A stretch of 64,000 nt of DNA from Pocillopora verrucosa (GCF_036669915.1 NC_089320.1:10704233-10768232); one strand, 5' to 3'. Counted from the stretch's first letter, positions 36,939-49,230 are shown. A program made the numbers and translations. Notes: a model not told the origin generated them from the sequence alone.

Positions 36939-39656
36939 TCACTCTAAAGTTTCGACATCCTTATCTTGATCATCTTTGCCGTCAATTCTTTCTAAGGGAA
37001 CGTATCCCTCTTGTTCATGTTGTCGCTTCCCTTCCACGCTGTGTCGGAGGCCGTAGAAAATGTAAATGGACAGACCTGTAGAGTAAATAATGAGGGTATC
37101 AGTTCGACTCTTTGTATGTGATATCAAGTGAGTTTGGTTCCCTAGTTAGCTAAATAAAAGTATGTTTCGAGCTTTAGCCCTTCATTAGAGCCAATCCGCT
37201 CTTACGAAGTGCTAACGAAACGTCAGCTTTGAATCTCTTTACGGTGGCCAATTTACGTTCTAAACTCAGTTGATAACACCAAATTATCTTGTTATACTCT
37301 CCCACCGACGCAGCACGACAGTTTCTTTAGAAACTTACCCCCTTTAAATAAAAGTATGTTTGCCATATATTTTTTTTTTATCCAAGAAATATTCTGGTCT
37401 CCTGGTGCCCAACAGTTCTCCTCTTCCCGCAGATTTGCAACGAATTGCACAACAGTTAAGTCCAGGATTTCTAGCTAGGTTTTGAAACAGCTTTGCTTTA
37501 GACAAAATTCCTGACCAAGAAACTTTGCTATATAAGGTTTACTCTTAACCGAAGTGATTCCCTCTTTCCTTAGTAAGAGTTCCAGCGAGGGAGAAGACTT
37601 TTTACAGAAAACTAGTTGATAAGCCAGACCATGAAATAGATACGCAATTCTCAGGTATCCAGCAAACGGCGGCTAGAGTCGGGAATTTCAAAAAGGCCCT
37701 AAAATAAATTTTGAATCAACGTAAGGAAGTAAAAAACGCAATTGTTCTCTTTGCTCTGTGATAGGTCCAGGAAACTTACGCCACTCGCTCAAATGATTGA
37801 GTGCAAAATTAAATAAACTAATCGTAAATCCCGCTCTTAGCATCGACTTTATGTATTTTCTTTGAGCTCTTGTTAACTTCTTGCGAGTTTAACTTTTGGC
37901 TGCACTCGCTGTTTCGATTCGGTTCTGGTATTAGGAAACTTAACGGGGAAGCACCCTGGCTTCTAACCATTAATTTAGCATGGTAGAATCTCTCTATGCA
38001 TGCATTGCATGCCTATCTTTTCATGACCGGCCGGAAAAAGGAAACACACACACCTATGGCCATCCAAACAGCGAATCTCATCCACGTGGCTGGATTAAGC
38101 TCCATCATCAAATAGATATTAATAAACATTGATGACAAAGGGAGGCCTGGGACGAGCGGAACTTTGAATGGTAATGGCGTTATACTTTTCGGCTGCATAG
38201 ACAACATTACGACTGCAGCTACAAAAGCTATGACCAACAACACGGCCAGAATAACGGCCCATAGTTCTCCTTCATACATTGGAATGAGCCCATTGATCAA
38301 GAACGCACTGAGACCGAAGAAGTAAAAGAAAAGGAACCATATGATACATCTTGAAATTCTCCCTGACCGTTCTGTTGGTTGTTGTTGAGGCTCCTTTAAT
38401 TCAGAGCTCGACTCAGGCTCCTCAGAACTTTTGACAAAGCCTACAGTCCCAGGTTGATATCTGAGAATCAAAACCGATGTGGAGACGATGGTATATGCTT
38501 GGAGGGTACCTATAGACATCATCTCTACAAGGGCCTGCAGTTCAAAGATCATTCCTAGTATACCCGCGAGAATCCCGGAGAAAATAGTACCTACAAAAGG
38601 GACCTCGGTGTTTTTACTTACATACGCAAAGCACTTAAAAATTAATCCGTCGTTAGCCATGGCATACAGTAAGCGAGGTAAAGGGAAAAGCCCTCCATTT
38701 ATAGCAGCTGTCATTCCGCAAAGAGCACCAGCCGCAATGATGTATTTTGCAAAATCTGCTCCTCGGTGTTCAAAAGCTTTAGGTAAGGCCGCGCCATAAT
38801 CCAACTTGTTGTAAGGCCAGATTAATGTCACCGCCGCAGAGACACCGAAGTATGCCAAAAAACAAACCGTTAGTGCCAACATAATTGAAAGTGGTATGGT
38901 CTTACTAGGGTTCTCGGCTTCTTCGCCAGCAGTCGCAATAACGTCGAATCCAACAAAAGCGAAAAAGGCTGTAGCCGAACCAGCCAATACTCCTGTGGGA
39001 CCGTAAGGCATAAAATCTGACCAATACTCTGGTCTAGCTAAAGTTATACCCATGACGATTATAAAGAGGATCACGATTATGTTAACGCAAGTCACGACAG
39101 AAACGAACACGGTGGATTTCTTTACACCAAACAGCTGAATAATCATCAAGACAAAAATGATTCCTGCTGACAAAAAATCCGGGTATCCCCCAAGTCCATC
39201 GATCCGTATTGGTCCAATATTTTCTAAAACCCAAAGTTGAACTTTATCATGTAGCATAGAATCGAAATACGCACTCCAAGCTCGACCGATAGCGGCAGCT
39301 CCGATCATATATTCCATCACAAGGTTCCAACCAATTATAAACGCTATAAGCTCGCCAACAGTTACATAACTGTAGATGTAAGCTGATCCAGCCTTTGGCA
39401 CGCGAGCACCAAATTCAGCGTAACAAAGTCCTGACAAGACAGAGGCAATACCAGCGATAAGAAATGAAATCACTGTCGCCGGGCCGGCTACATCTCGAGC
39501 AATTTCACAGGCGATTACATACACACCAGCTCCCAAAGTACAGCCGATGCCGAGGGCGGTAAGATCAAGAAGTGAGAGACATCGAGAGAGTTTTGTCTCT
39601 CCTAATTTCTCAAGAGAAATAAACTTTCGTCGTGAAAACTGCCAAAGACATCCCAT
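36939..39656 (-). CDS. Cationic amino acid transporter (SLC7A1-4-like), CAT gene 2
   Basis: The model joins 39656-38054 and 37075-36939 (579 residues) from ATG 39656. The donor ATAG|GTGTGT and acceptor CTACAG|GTCTG restore IGLSIYIFYGLRHS in phase 1, the same position and phase as the last intron of CAT gene 1. Hallmarks are GIGCTLGAGVYV (36-47), [21 protein letters not shown] (Glu81 corresponds to the essential CAT glutamate), GWNLVMEYMIGAAA and [20 protein letters not shown]. The loop before the last helices is short and Glu/Ser/Gln-rich (SSEEPESSSELKEPQQQ), unlike CAT gene 1. The tail is acidic and charged, ending VETLE. A plasma-membrane exchanger or uniporter for cationic amino acids is expected; substrate details are unknown. 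Confidence 0.88.
37168..37344 (+). mobile_element. Palindromic repeat family, 5'-truncated copy with 17-bp TSD
   Basis: The element is flanked by perfect direct repeats TAAATAAAAGTATGTTT at 37151-37167 and 37345-37361. It starts inside the family's left arm (CGAGCTTTAGCCCTTCATTA) and keeps the full 3' part: GGTGGCCAATTTACG, AACTCAGTTGATAACACC, CTCCCACCGACGCAGCACGA and TTTCTTTAGAAACTTACCCC. It lies in the last intron of CAT gene 2. Confidence 0.85.
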
Positions 39657-41361
39657 TGTTCGATCAGGAAAGACAAGTTCTCTGCACAGCCCTAATTTTT
39701 AAAGAAGCAATTGACATTTAAGGATTTCCTTATTAAAAAAGCATATCAAATTCGATGGATCTTGTAACCTGTATACGATTTTTCAGTGCTCACAACTCTG
39801 ACGACCAACAAATGCCTTTGGGATTACAAATGCGCCAGGTAGACTCGTCCATTCTCAGTCTTTATATTCTCCCAACTCTTTAAGCGCTCCACCGGTTGTG
39901 AGAAAACAGCTTTTTAATATAACATCCCCCAGAAGGTGACTGCTGAACTTTTGTCTGTGAATGCCTGTCCTGTTCTGAAGATTTTGGGAGAAACTGTATT
40001 TTGATAAACGAGCCACAATTGGTTGAATGGTGTGAGCAGGTTGTTACAGGTAGATAATACGGATTGTTGGTCTTTGAAGTTAAACATGGTAGTATGAATG
40101 TGGCACGTGTAAATAAAGTAATCTACCGCATGGTTAATGTCAAAATCAACGAGATCAATTTCTTGCTTTCGGAAGCAACATTGAAATGTGAAACAGAATA
40201 TTGACATCTACGATTGCTTCCAATTCATGTGCCCGCAGCGGAGTCAATGATCAAGGATGCAAGTGTGGACAATTTGCGTACAAGTTTCGATTGATTTTAC
40301 ACATCATTCGTCGAGCATTTCAATTTTCTTCTTTTTTTTTTTTTTTTAATTTCAGGAGTGCGCATTTAGTGACAAAGGAAGTATGTAAGCTTACTAGGGC
40401 CTGCGAGCGTAGGAAGGTCATTATAGCAATATAAGCTTTGGACATTTTTTGTGAACAAAACTCATCAATAAGGAAAGTATGAAATCAAGGAGGCGAAATA
40501 CAGTCACCATATCCGATTAACAAAAATCTACTTGTTTGTAAACAAAAACTTAATTGTATGTATTAGCCTACGGGATCGCACCGCTGGATTTTCATCAATC
40601 ACGTCCGCTTTCGAACTATTTGCTCTGAGGGAAGTCGCCCTCCAAAAAGTTTTTTATGCTCCGCTAGGTTTTGAATGAATCACCTTTGGTTGTTAAGCGC
40701 TCTGATGAAGCGTTTGAGGAGTGAATCGACTATTGGCACGAACTGTCACATTCCACAGGTTGTATGAATGGAGTGAGCAAATTTACACCTGGTCCAATCA
40801 GTGTGATTACAAATTTTTACAGGTGATAACCTAAACAGTATGAGGACTGGGTATATCTTCATACTTAAAGTCATACTCAAACACAACCATTGAATTTATC
40901 CAGCTACAGCCGGAAACCTGTCTTAGGCGGGTCCCATATGAAGCGGACACCTTGTATCGATAGTGTAGAAGTGGAATAATAGTGAAGAATCCTTTGACAC
41001 CAGTTGACACGAGTTTGCCGTCGTCAGGTATCTTCACAGTTTTGAAGGCCGCAACGAAGTCCTCGGCAGATTATCATTTGCGTCTTGATTTGCCAGTAAG
41101 CGTTTGTAGTGCGGTAGATATATGGGTAATTTCAAAGTTGGTCCGTAAAAGACCCTCAAAACGAGACCACAGGTCGCATCAGAAAACAAGGTCTAGGTAG
41201 TTTCATTAATATTTTGTTGTATGCACTGATATCTTCGCATTAAACAACTATGATTATACAATCTCTTGCTAAGGCTGAACTTAATTCCAAACAATTTTAA
41301 ATATTTCTACAGTAACATCGTTCCAAGTACTCCCCCCCCCCCATTAAACCCTTTAACTCAC
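39657..41361. other. Gap between CAT gene 2 and the last identified exon of CAT gene 3
   Basis: The terminal exon of CAT gene 3 should lie here on the reverse strand, but I found no phase-compatible acceptor followed by the expected YFGYG-type sequence. A reverse-strand open stretch of about 80 codons (stop at 40831-40833) has no recognised similarity. A poly-C run sits at 41332-41342 and a poly-T run near 40332. Confidence 0.45.
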
Positions 41362-44353
41362 CTATTGTCATCCATACGGCGAACCTAATCCACGTCAAGT
41401 AGTTAAGCTTCAGAATCAGAAAAACGTTAATGAAGATCGAGAACAGTGGTATGGCCGGAACACATGGCACTTTAAATGGCAGGGGCGTCTTGTTCTGGGG
41501 CTGTCGTACAAGGAGCACGATGAAAGTGACCGAGAGGATCCCTAATAAGCATGCCATGAAGATGGCCCATGCTCGCCCATTCAAAATAGCATGGCCTCCC
41601 CAGATGAGAAGAATACTTATGAAGAAGTACATCGCTACGTTGCAATAGATTCCAATGGCAGCGAGTCGTGCGGTTTGCAAAGTCGGACCATCAGTTTCTT
41701 GCGTCAATCGAGTGTCTTCCCTCGGGGCCTCATGGTCTGCAGTTTCTTCGTTAGTTAAGAAAATCTTTTCCCCTCCTTTGACGATTCCTACACTGCCGGG
41801 TTGATAACGAAGCAACAACACGCACAGGGCCACTATTGTGTACGCTAACAGGGTACCGATGGACATCATTTCAACCAAAGCTTCAAGGTCGAATATGAGG
41901 GCCAAGAACGCCGCAAGGGCCCCAGACAGGACGGTGGCAATAACTGGAATCTCCGTCTTTGGATGTACCTTGGCAAGAAATCTTTTAAAAATGTAAGAAT
42001 TATAATAATCCTTAGAAACCACAAAAACTACGCCTAAGTGAAAGACAATATTTCTGTCACGTACCATTACGGAAGAGAGAATTAATCAGCGGAAATGTTG
42101 CACTAAAAAAGACTCGGATCTCAAGAAATTCAGTATTTTTCTGTATTGCAGTGTACTAAAACGATGTGTAATCACTTATTACAAAATATGTATCTTTATG
42201 CCATAGAAATACACTTAAGTTAGCCTTTATAATAACGGAGACTCAAGGACGAGAAATGCGTCAAGCAGGCTTAAAATGAAGTTGCTTACTTGAAAATGAG
42301 GCCATCGCTTGCCATGGCGTACAGCATTCTGGGTAGAGGGAACAGGCCTCCAATCAAAGATGCGGTCAATCCACAGAGGGCTCCCACAGCTATGATGTAT
42401 TTGGCCCATGGAGCTCCTCGCATCGCAAACACCTCTGGCAGAGCACCTCGTTCAGCTAACTGGTTATAGGGCACCATGAGAGTCAGCACGGCAGAGACCC
42501 CAAAATAGGCCACGAAACAAATTCCTTTGATGGCAAAAAGGATGCGTATAATTCAAATTAGTCCATAGTAACATGAACAGTTGTACCATATTGGCAAGAA
42601 ATCTCAAAGATAAAAGTTTGGGTGGATAACAAATAACCTCCCAAGTGATATCTTCCATTATTCTCATCATTTGACTGCTTGTTGTTGTATTAATATTAAG
42701 CTTGAGAGACCCTCTGCAGTGGCCAATTTACATTATCAGTTCAGTTTTTAAAACAAAATGATCTTAAACATAAGAACCGCCGACCAGATGCATGTGCTCG
42801 GCTTACCACTTAATATCTAGAACGTTTATATCACTAAAGCTACAGCTGTTCTGCAGAGAATGCGGTTGATCTTTCGAAACGTGAAACGTGACTCAGCGTT
42901 GTAACAATATTTCAATATTTGAAGAGTAATTTGTACTCGAGGGATTTCCGTCCTATAAATTTACGCAAGTGCAGAGGAGATGTATGGAGGAGATTTTCAT
43001 ATAAACGGGAAGTTAACCAAACGAAGCTAAAATAACCAATGATTGAAATTGTATGTAAATGAAGGATTCCATCTTGGTTATTTTAGGATAACAAGTAGCT
43101 ACAGGTTCTGCCGGTGACCATCACAGCGGCTGATGAGAACAAAACTTTTAAGCAAAGAGTAATATAACGGCAAATTACAACCAACTCATTTTAGTGCTGG
43201 AAAAATCGTCGGCTATAATTCCAGCTGTCAAAGTCTACGATTAATCAAGAGGAAACTGAATTTGAAATTGTTAACTGCTCTTAACAAATAGCCATTATAA
43301 TCAGTGAAGCGGTGTTTGAAGGAAATTAAATGCGAAATGACCACTTTGATCTTTTTTGAACTAGCCGTCCGGCGAAGGGAGAAAATTTTGCAGTCACCGA
43401 CATATTTTTTATTCGGTAGTATTTTTGTCTTAAATCGTGTCGGTGAATTTTGACAGATCAAACCATGCATCAATTGTCTTTGGCATGGGTGGAATTCATT
43501 CCATAAACAGAATTAACCGGATTATGACCTTACCTAAGGACAGAACTATAGATATAGGAATCGCTCTGCTTGGATTTCTTGCCTCTTCGCCAGTCGTAGC
43601 AATAACGTCAAACCCAACGAAAGCGTAAAAACATGTCGCCGCTCCCGTGAAAACTCCAGAAATTCCAAACGGTGTAAAATCATTTGTCCAATTCTCACCT
43701 CTGGCGAAGTATGTTCCAACACAAGTTATGAATAAAATCACCAAAAGATTTATGCCGGTAAATATGTTGTTGAATCTCGAAGAATTCTTAACTCCAATCA
43801 CAAGAACAAAAGTCACCAGCAACAAGAGCACGAGGGCAAAAAAATCTGGGTATCTTGAGAGTCCAGATGTATGAATTTCTCCAATGTGGGTCAATATGTA
43901 ATTACGGATTCTCCCGTCAAGAACAGAATCGAAATAGTCACTCCATGCTCTAGCTACAGAAGAAGCGCCGATAACGTATTCAAGAAATAAGTTCCAACCG
44001 ATCACAAAAGCACAGAGTTCTCCGACCGTTACATAGCTGTAGATATAAGCGGAACCAGCTTTGGGAACACGAGCGCCGAATTCGGCGTAACACAGCCCCG
44101 ATAGAATGGAAGCGACGGCAGCTATGAAGAAAGATACAACAATGCTCGGTCCGGCCATAGATCGAGCAACTTCTCCCGCTAACACATAGATCCCAGCTCC
44201 AAGGGTACTGCCAATCCCTAAAGAGGTCAGGTCGAATATCGATAAACAACGAGACAGTTCAGATTGCGACAAAGTCTCGGGATCCACGAGTTTCTTTTGA
44301 GTGAATCGTTTCAAAAGGTAAGCCATTTTTGGGTGTGCGATCCCTTGAACCAT
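41362..44353 (-). CDS. Cationic amino acid transporter (SLC7A1-4-like), CAT gene 3, 3' end not found
   Basis: Three coding exons are 44353-43534, 42524-42290 and 41981-41362, giving 558 codons plus one base. Donors are TTAG|GTAAGG, TTCAA|GTAAGC and ATAG|GTGAGT; acceptors are CAAAG|GAATT and TTAAAAG|ATTTC. Phases 1, 2 and 1 keep a continuous CAT sequence. It includes [33 protein letters not shown] (Glu91), [38 protein letters not shown] and [28 protein letters not shown]. The start could also be the in-frame ATG 27 bases downstream (44326). The final phase-1 donor matches the last intron of the other CAT genes, but a terminal exon could not be located. Without splicing, a short tail (ELKGLMGGGEYLERCYCRNI) would follow. 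A plasma-membrane cationic amino acid transporter is expected. Confidence 0.82.
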
Positions 44354-44737
44354 GAATTTGACTGGTTTTACATCAACATCGTTAGCCGAATCGTCGCTGT
44401 TTTAAGTGCAGATCGAAATGAACAGTTCGTGTCGGCGAACTCAAACAGATCGTTTCCAGATCGTTACAATTTACATCTAAATCTCTTCATTATGTGCTTG
44501 TTGTCTTTTGCCTTTGCCGCTTTTGTCGTAAAGCTTTTAAGATTTTTCAATTTTCTTTTTTTTTCACGGTGAACCCAACATTATAGAAGAGGAAAAGTCT
44601 CCTTGACAAATCTACTTCAATTTATCTCTCTTGATACTTTTCTTTTCAATCACAGGAGAAATTTCCGCGCGCTCATTGGTCGAGAGCTAATGACCATGAA
44701 ATGACGTCACACACACCACATAAGCGCGGGCTTCGGA

Positions 44738-45055
44738 TATACAGCTATTTCAATTTACGTTGTCGGATCAAAGCCTCAAGCCTACAAGACAAGACCGAAG
44801 GGGAATATGGGATCTTAATGAATAATTATCAGCAAAATTAACAATGCCTCGTCCATACAGCGAAGATCTCCGATGGCGAGCCATTTGGATGAAAGAAATG
44901 TTGGCAATACTAATTGTATTTTCAGCCTCCATGTCCATCTCGCGCCGACAACCCCGAAAGCCTAAAATTAATTCTAATCTACCCAAACCGCCTTTCGGTC
45001 TTGTCCCGTACCCTTGAAGCTTTGATCCGACAACGTAAATTGAAATAGCTGTATA
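44738..45055 (+). mobile_element. Internally deleted Tc1/mariner-like element
   Basis: Perfect 37-base inverted repeats occupy 44738-44774 and 45019-45055, beginning TATACAGCTATTTC and including the TA target duplication at each end. Degenerate similarity extends further inward (CAAGACCGAAGG/CCTTTCGGTCTTG). Inside, ATG 44844 opens MPRPYSEDLRWRAIWMKEML. This resembles the N-terminal helix-turn-helix start of cnidarian IS630/Tc1-type transposases. It then runs out of family similarity and stops after ~57 codons. The catalytic domain is missing, so any mobility would need transposase from elsewhere. Confidence 0.8.
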
Positions 45056-47565
45056 CAGCAGATTTGGCCGATCGATTAGTGAGAACGAATTTATCTCGTT
45101 TCGAGAGGGTTAAGTAAGCTGACATTTTCAGTTACGGACATCAGGCACGGACTTTAGCTAAAATGTTCTGTCGAGAGTAAATCTTAGAATATTTACATGA
45201 GGCTTATTTGCATTTGAATTGTTTTTTGGTTAGAATGGTGCACGTAAATGGAAGTGATCTGTGTGCAACGCTTAAAGACTTCGCTTTGTGATTTCACTTT
45301 AATTTTGCTCACTTTGATTTAATTTCCACGAGCGATAAGAATATAGACGGTGGAAAATTTCGTAAAACTGACAATAGCTCGCAAGCAATCTGACCGATGC
45401 GCGCGTGAACGGTTCTACAATTATCAAGAAATTTATCCACGACTTCTCACATAATACTGACCTCAAGAAAAATGAAATCTTTCAAGTATACAAACGGCTA
45501 TCTTCGTTCGAACACTATGATAGTATGAAAATTCCTTTGAGAACAAGGAGGTAAATTAATGACAAAAACAGCTGAATATCTCCTGAAAGAAACTGTACTT
45601 TCCAGCTTGATCATGAATAAAAGTACCGGTGTTTCATTATTCTGTCCCGAGGGTCTGAAAAAAATTTGCGTTAGGTGTAAACATTGAAAAAATTATAACT
45701 GTTAGTCGTATAGGAAGTTAACCGCAAAAATGTAACGTAAAGAATTTAGCTGAAGGCCGTACAATGGCCAAACTTTTAACCGTTAGCTGTTAGAGCGAAT
45801 GTCGGTCGTTTCGCCTACGAGTCGTTTCGCCGACGATCGTTTAGAAAACGTGTAGAAGTCAGTTCCCAAACGTTATAAGCAAGCTACGTCAACTACTATC
45901 AAATTAACCGATTCATTTAAATTTAAATACCTTATTACATGCGGGGACGTGTGGGCCATCAGAGTGGCACCCGCCCTTATAAAGACGATTTCAAATCATT
46001 ATATTAACTATTGTTAACTAAGTTAACCAATAATTTACGCAAAAGATTTCCTCTCCTGATCGCACTGCAGCCCTGTAGTCTTCCCTCGTGATGCCTGTCT
46101 GGCATCACCGGTGTTGCCACCTGTCGCAGCCATCACATAAAAGCGCTTCCTGACGTGAAGTGACTTCTTCGGCGCAGAAGATACAATTAAAAACTTTCCA
46201 TTTTGTATAACGCGGTGATTGATTGCTAGTTGTCGAGTGATCGTGAAGCCAAATTGAACGAAATGAACAGAACTCGCAGCCCTTTATATACTGATTGGTC
46301 GTTGGCGAAACGACCGGTTACCGTTAAAGCCATCACCCTATAGAGACCCTCTATTCCAAGCGAGAGTTTCAACACGTAACTTTTAACCTATTACAGGTCC
46401 AAATTCGTACAGCAGGAAATTCACGCTCATTTCATTGAGTCAGGAGGTCCAAGGTATCTCTTGAGCCACTTCCTTTTTCCATTACACATAAAAATTTTTG
46501 CAATCGCTGATAATAGTTTTTGCTAGCCGAAAGGTACCGGGGTCCAAATCTACATATTTGTTTATCTAGACAGGGAAGACGACAACAGATTTCTATACTT
46601 TTTTCGAAGAGATTCAGTCGCTGAGATTCAAGTGGTTATCAAAAGTTCTGGATACCTTCTAGACTCTGTATTTGTTCCGTTTGAGTCAAGGATTTTTAAA
46701 TCAAAAGAACACCCCTCTGGCGCCAATAAGAGTAAGTGAAAGCAAAAGGCATATTAAGCAAAACACCCCGATTTAAACGCGATGCATGCTCCTTGCGTGA
46801 AAATTAAAATAGTTAGCCTTCATCTTTAGCTAAGCTATGCTGAAATTTTTACCTTCGGTGTCTGAAGGAAAGTTAGGTATAACCCGTGTTGAACAGCAGC
46901 ACGCGATGACAAACAACTGACAGACTTACACACTTAAACTTGTTCACCTGTGATGAGACGTGTTCAGATCTTAATCTATCGCCTATCTTTTTTTTTTTGG
47001 TTTTTTTTTGCTTGTTTTTAATTTGTATTTGTGTGTATGTGCGTGTTTCACTTTACGGTTGCTTTTTCTTAATAATAAATAATTGCTATGGTCCATATTA
47101 AATGAGGAAAAATTACCACTCAACCCCAAAGCGCTAATTATTTGAATTGAAGCCAACTAAAGTCGTTTCAGCAAGATTAAAAGTGGACCAAGCACGTAAT
47201 TAAGTTCGCATCCAGCTTCCACCCTGTTCGTTAAGCGATGGTTATGGAACCGAGTAAAGTTCAATTCGGCCAATAGACATAACAGTGATTGACAAAAAGC
47301 GGGTACAGAATAATCAGTGAACTGATCAAGCTGTTCATCCACCAATCACATTGAACGAAATTGTAACGGTCATGATTAATGTTAAAATTATATACTGTAA
47401 TCATTTAATACTTACTTTTAAAAACCATAACATGCACGCGGTAAACCTGTTTGGGGCCAAAAAATTGAATGCTTCCCGGAAGAGGAGGGGGGGGGGGTGG
47501 GGGAGTTACTTACAACGGTGTGCGAAAAATACATGATCTCAAGAACTCTTACAAGTACAACTTAC
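45056..47565. other. Gap between CAT gene 3 and the extra CAT first exon
   Basis: I searched the reverse strand for exons resembling exons 2 and 3 of CAT gene 3 and found none. The region holds the candidate element at 45804-46315, poly-T near 46987, and a poly-G run near 47486-47503. No other gene was recognised. Confidence 0.5.
45804..46315. repeat. Candidate inverted-repeat element with GGTCGTTTCGCC ends
   Basis: GGTCGTTTCGCC at 45804-45815 recurs inverted (GGCGAAACGACC) at 46304-46315. A second GTCGTTTCGCC copy follows the left end at 45821. The interior is non-coding. Short ends and unseen target duplications make this tentative. Confidence 0.4.
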
Positions 47566-48364
47566 CAATTGTAAGGATCATGGCGACTGGTACATCCTTA
47601 GAAGGGTTGTTCGACTCCTCCACTGCGGTTGCGATCACATCAAATCCCACAAACGCAAAGAAAGCAGGTGCTGCAGCTGTGAGGACGCCTGAAAAACCAT
47701 AGGGCAAAAAATCATCCGTCCAGTTCTTTCTCTCGGCAAAGATGGCTCCAAATATGACAATAAATATTATCACAAGAATGTTTACCGTTGTTATAACATT
47801 AGTTGTCACTGAGGTAAATTTCACTTTGAAGCATAAAATCGCGGAAACAACTAATACCAGAAAAAACGCGAAAAAGTCGGGGTAGCTCACGATTACTCCG
47901 GAAACGCCGAGTTTTCCAATTCCCGTGATCGTAAAGTTCTTAATAGCGTCATTTAACAAAGAAGCATCCAAGTACGAACTCCAAGCGCGAGCCATTGACG
48001 ACACTGCAATTACATATTCAAGGAACAAGTTCCAACCGATTATAAAAGCGCATAATTCGCCGATTGTAACGTAAGCGAACGTGTAAGCCGAACCAACGCG
48101 CGGAACACGCGCCGAAAACTCAGCGTAACAGAGTCCTGCCAATAAACTTGCCAATCCAGCGATGAAGAACGATATGACTATCCCTGGTCCCGCCACACCT
48201 CGCGCTAATGTTCCGCTTAATATGTATATTCCTGCTCCAAGAGTAGCAGCGACGCCGAGGGAGGTTAAATCAAACTTGCTCAAACAGCGAGATAGTTGTG
48301 TTGTGTGGATGGTACTGGGATCTACTGCTTTCTTCCTGCCCAATGTTGTCGACAAACGCTCCAT
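47566..48364 (-). CDS. Extra CAT first exon (N-terminal half of transporter)
   Basis: An intact 266-codon exon plus one base, from ATG 48364 (MERLSTTLGRKK) to donor ATTG|GTAAGT. It encodes the first half of a CAT: GVAATLGAGIYI, LCYAEFSARVPRVGSAYTFAY (Glu82 kept, the usual Gly after Phe replaced by Ser), [20 protein letters not shown] and [20 protein letters not shown] (the usual GEE is VEE). It ends at the same protein position and in the same phase (1) as exon 1 of CAT gene 3, 3.2 kb downstream. No further CAT exons lie between them. The simplest reading is an alternative first exon that splices past exon 1 of CAT gene 3 to the exon at 42524. A truncated duplicate is the other possibility, though the frame is unbroken. 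Confidence 0.75.
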
Positions 48365-49191
48365 AATGTTCAAATCAAGTCATGGATCATTCACGCATTT
48401 TGTGTTCTGCTGTTAAACTCTTGTTGTCTTCAGCCTTGTTAATTTTCGATTGATTGTTCGAAATGCACACCAGCCAGCTGCCACGGGTTTGAGAACTGAA
48501 ATGGTCACATAATTTAAGGAGCTGTAACAGAAATAAATTCATAGTGGAGAAACCTAGCGCTCATGTTTGATATCTTTTCAGATGCTACGTAGCCACTAGT
48601 GTAGGAAATTATTTCTACTTTTTTACTGTTAAATTTGATATGCAAATGTATAATCCTCAAGGCTTTTGATTATTAACATAATAATTTTCGATAACAACTC
48701 CCCGCTAAGCAACATTCTTCATTCGTTTCACCTGGCGTAAAGCCAACAGATTTTTAATTTTTCTCTTTTTCTTGAAAATTTTTACTTTCAAATTTTTTTT
48801 TGTAACTTTATACTTGGCTTTTTCCCCAACTAACAAGATTTTAAAGAAACTGCCATTAATTTTTAATGATGAGAGTGATCTGAGCGCAATCAACCATCTA
48901 AAAGGTTAAGAATTGTTTTAAATTTGCATTCGCTAAAACATGGAGTAATTTGAGGCGTAAGTCTTAGTCATATTGCTGACTGTGGAATGAAACTAACTTG
49001 AAATCCAAGTAATTTAGTGTTAACAACTGAGTTGAAAACGTAAATTAACCACCGTAAAGGGTAAAAAAGCTGACGTTTCGAGCGTTAGCCCTTCGTCCAT
49101 GGGCTAACGCTCGAAACGTCAGCTTTTTTTCCCTTTACGGTGGTTAATTTACGTTTTCAACTCAGTTGTTAACACTAAATTACCTGCTATA

Positions 49192-49230
<39 letters not shown>

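Noticed and set aside
40831..41075. Reverse-strand open stretch of about 80 codons ending EDIPSPHTV, considered as the terminal exon of CAT gene 3
   Set aside because: The possible acceptors are out of phase with the CAT gene 3 donor (the phase-1 join reaches a stop after about 15 codons), and the expected YFGYG-type helix end is absent. No other family is recognised.
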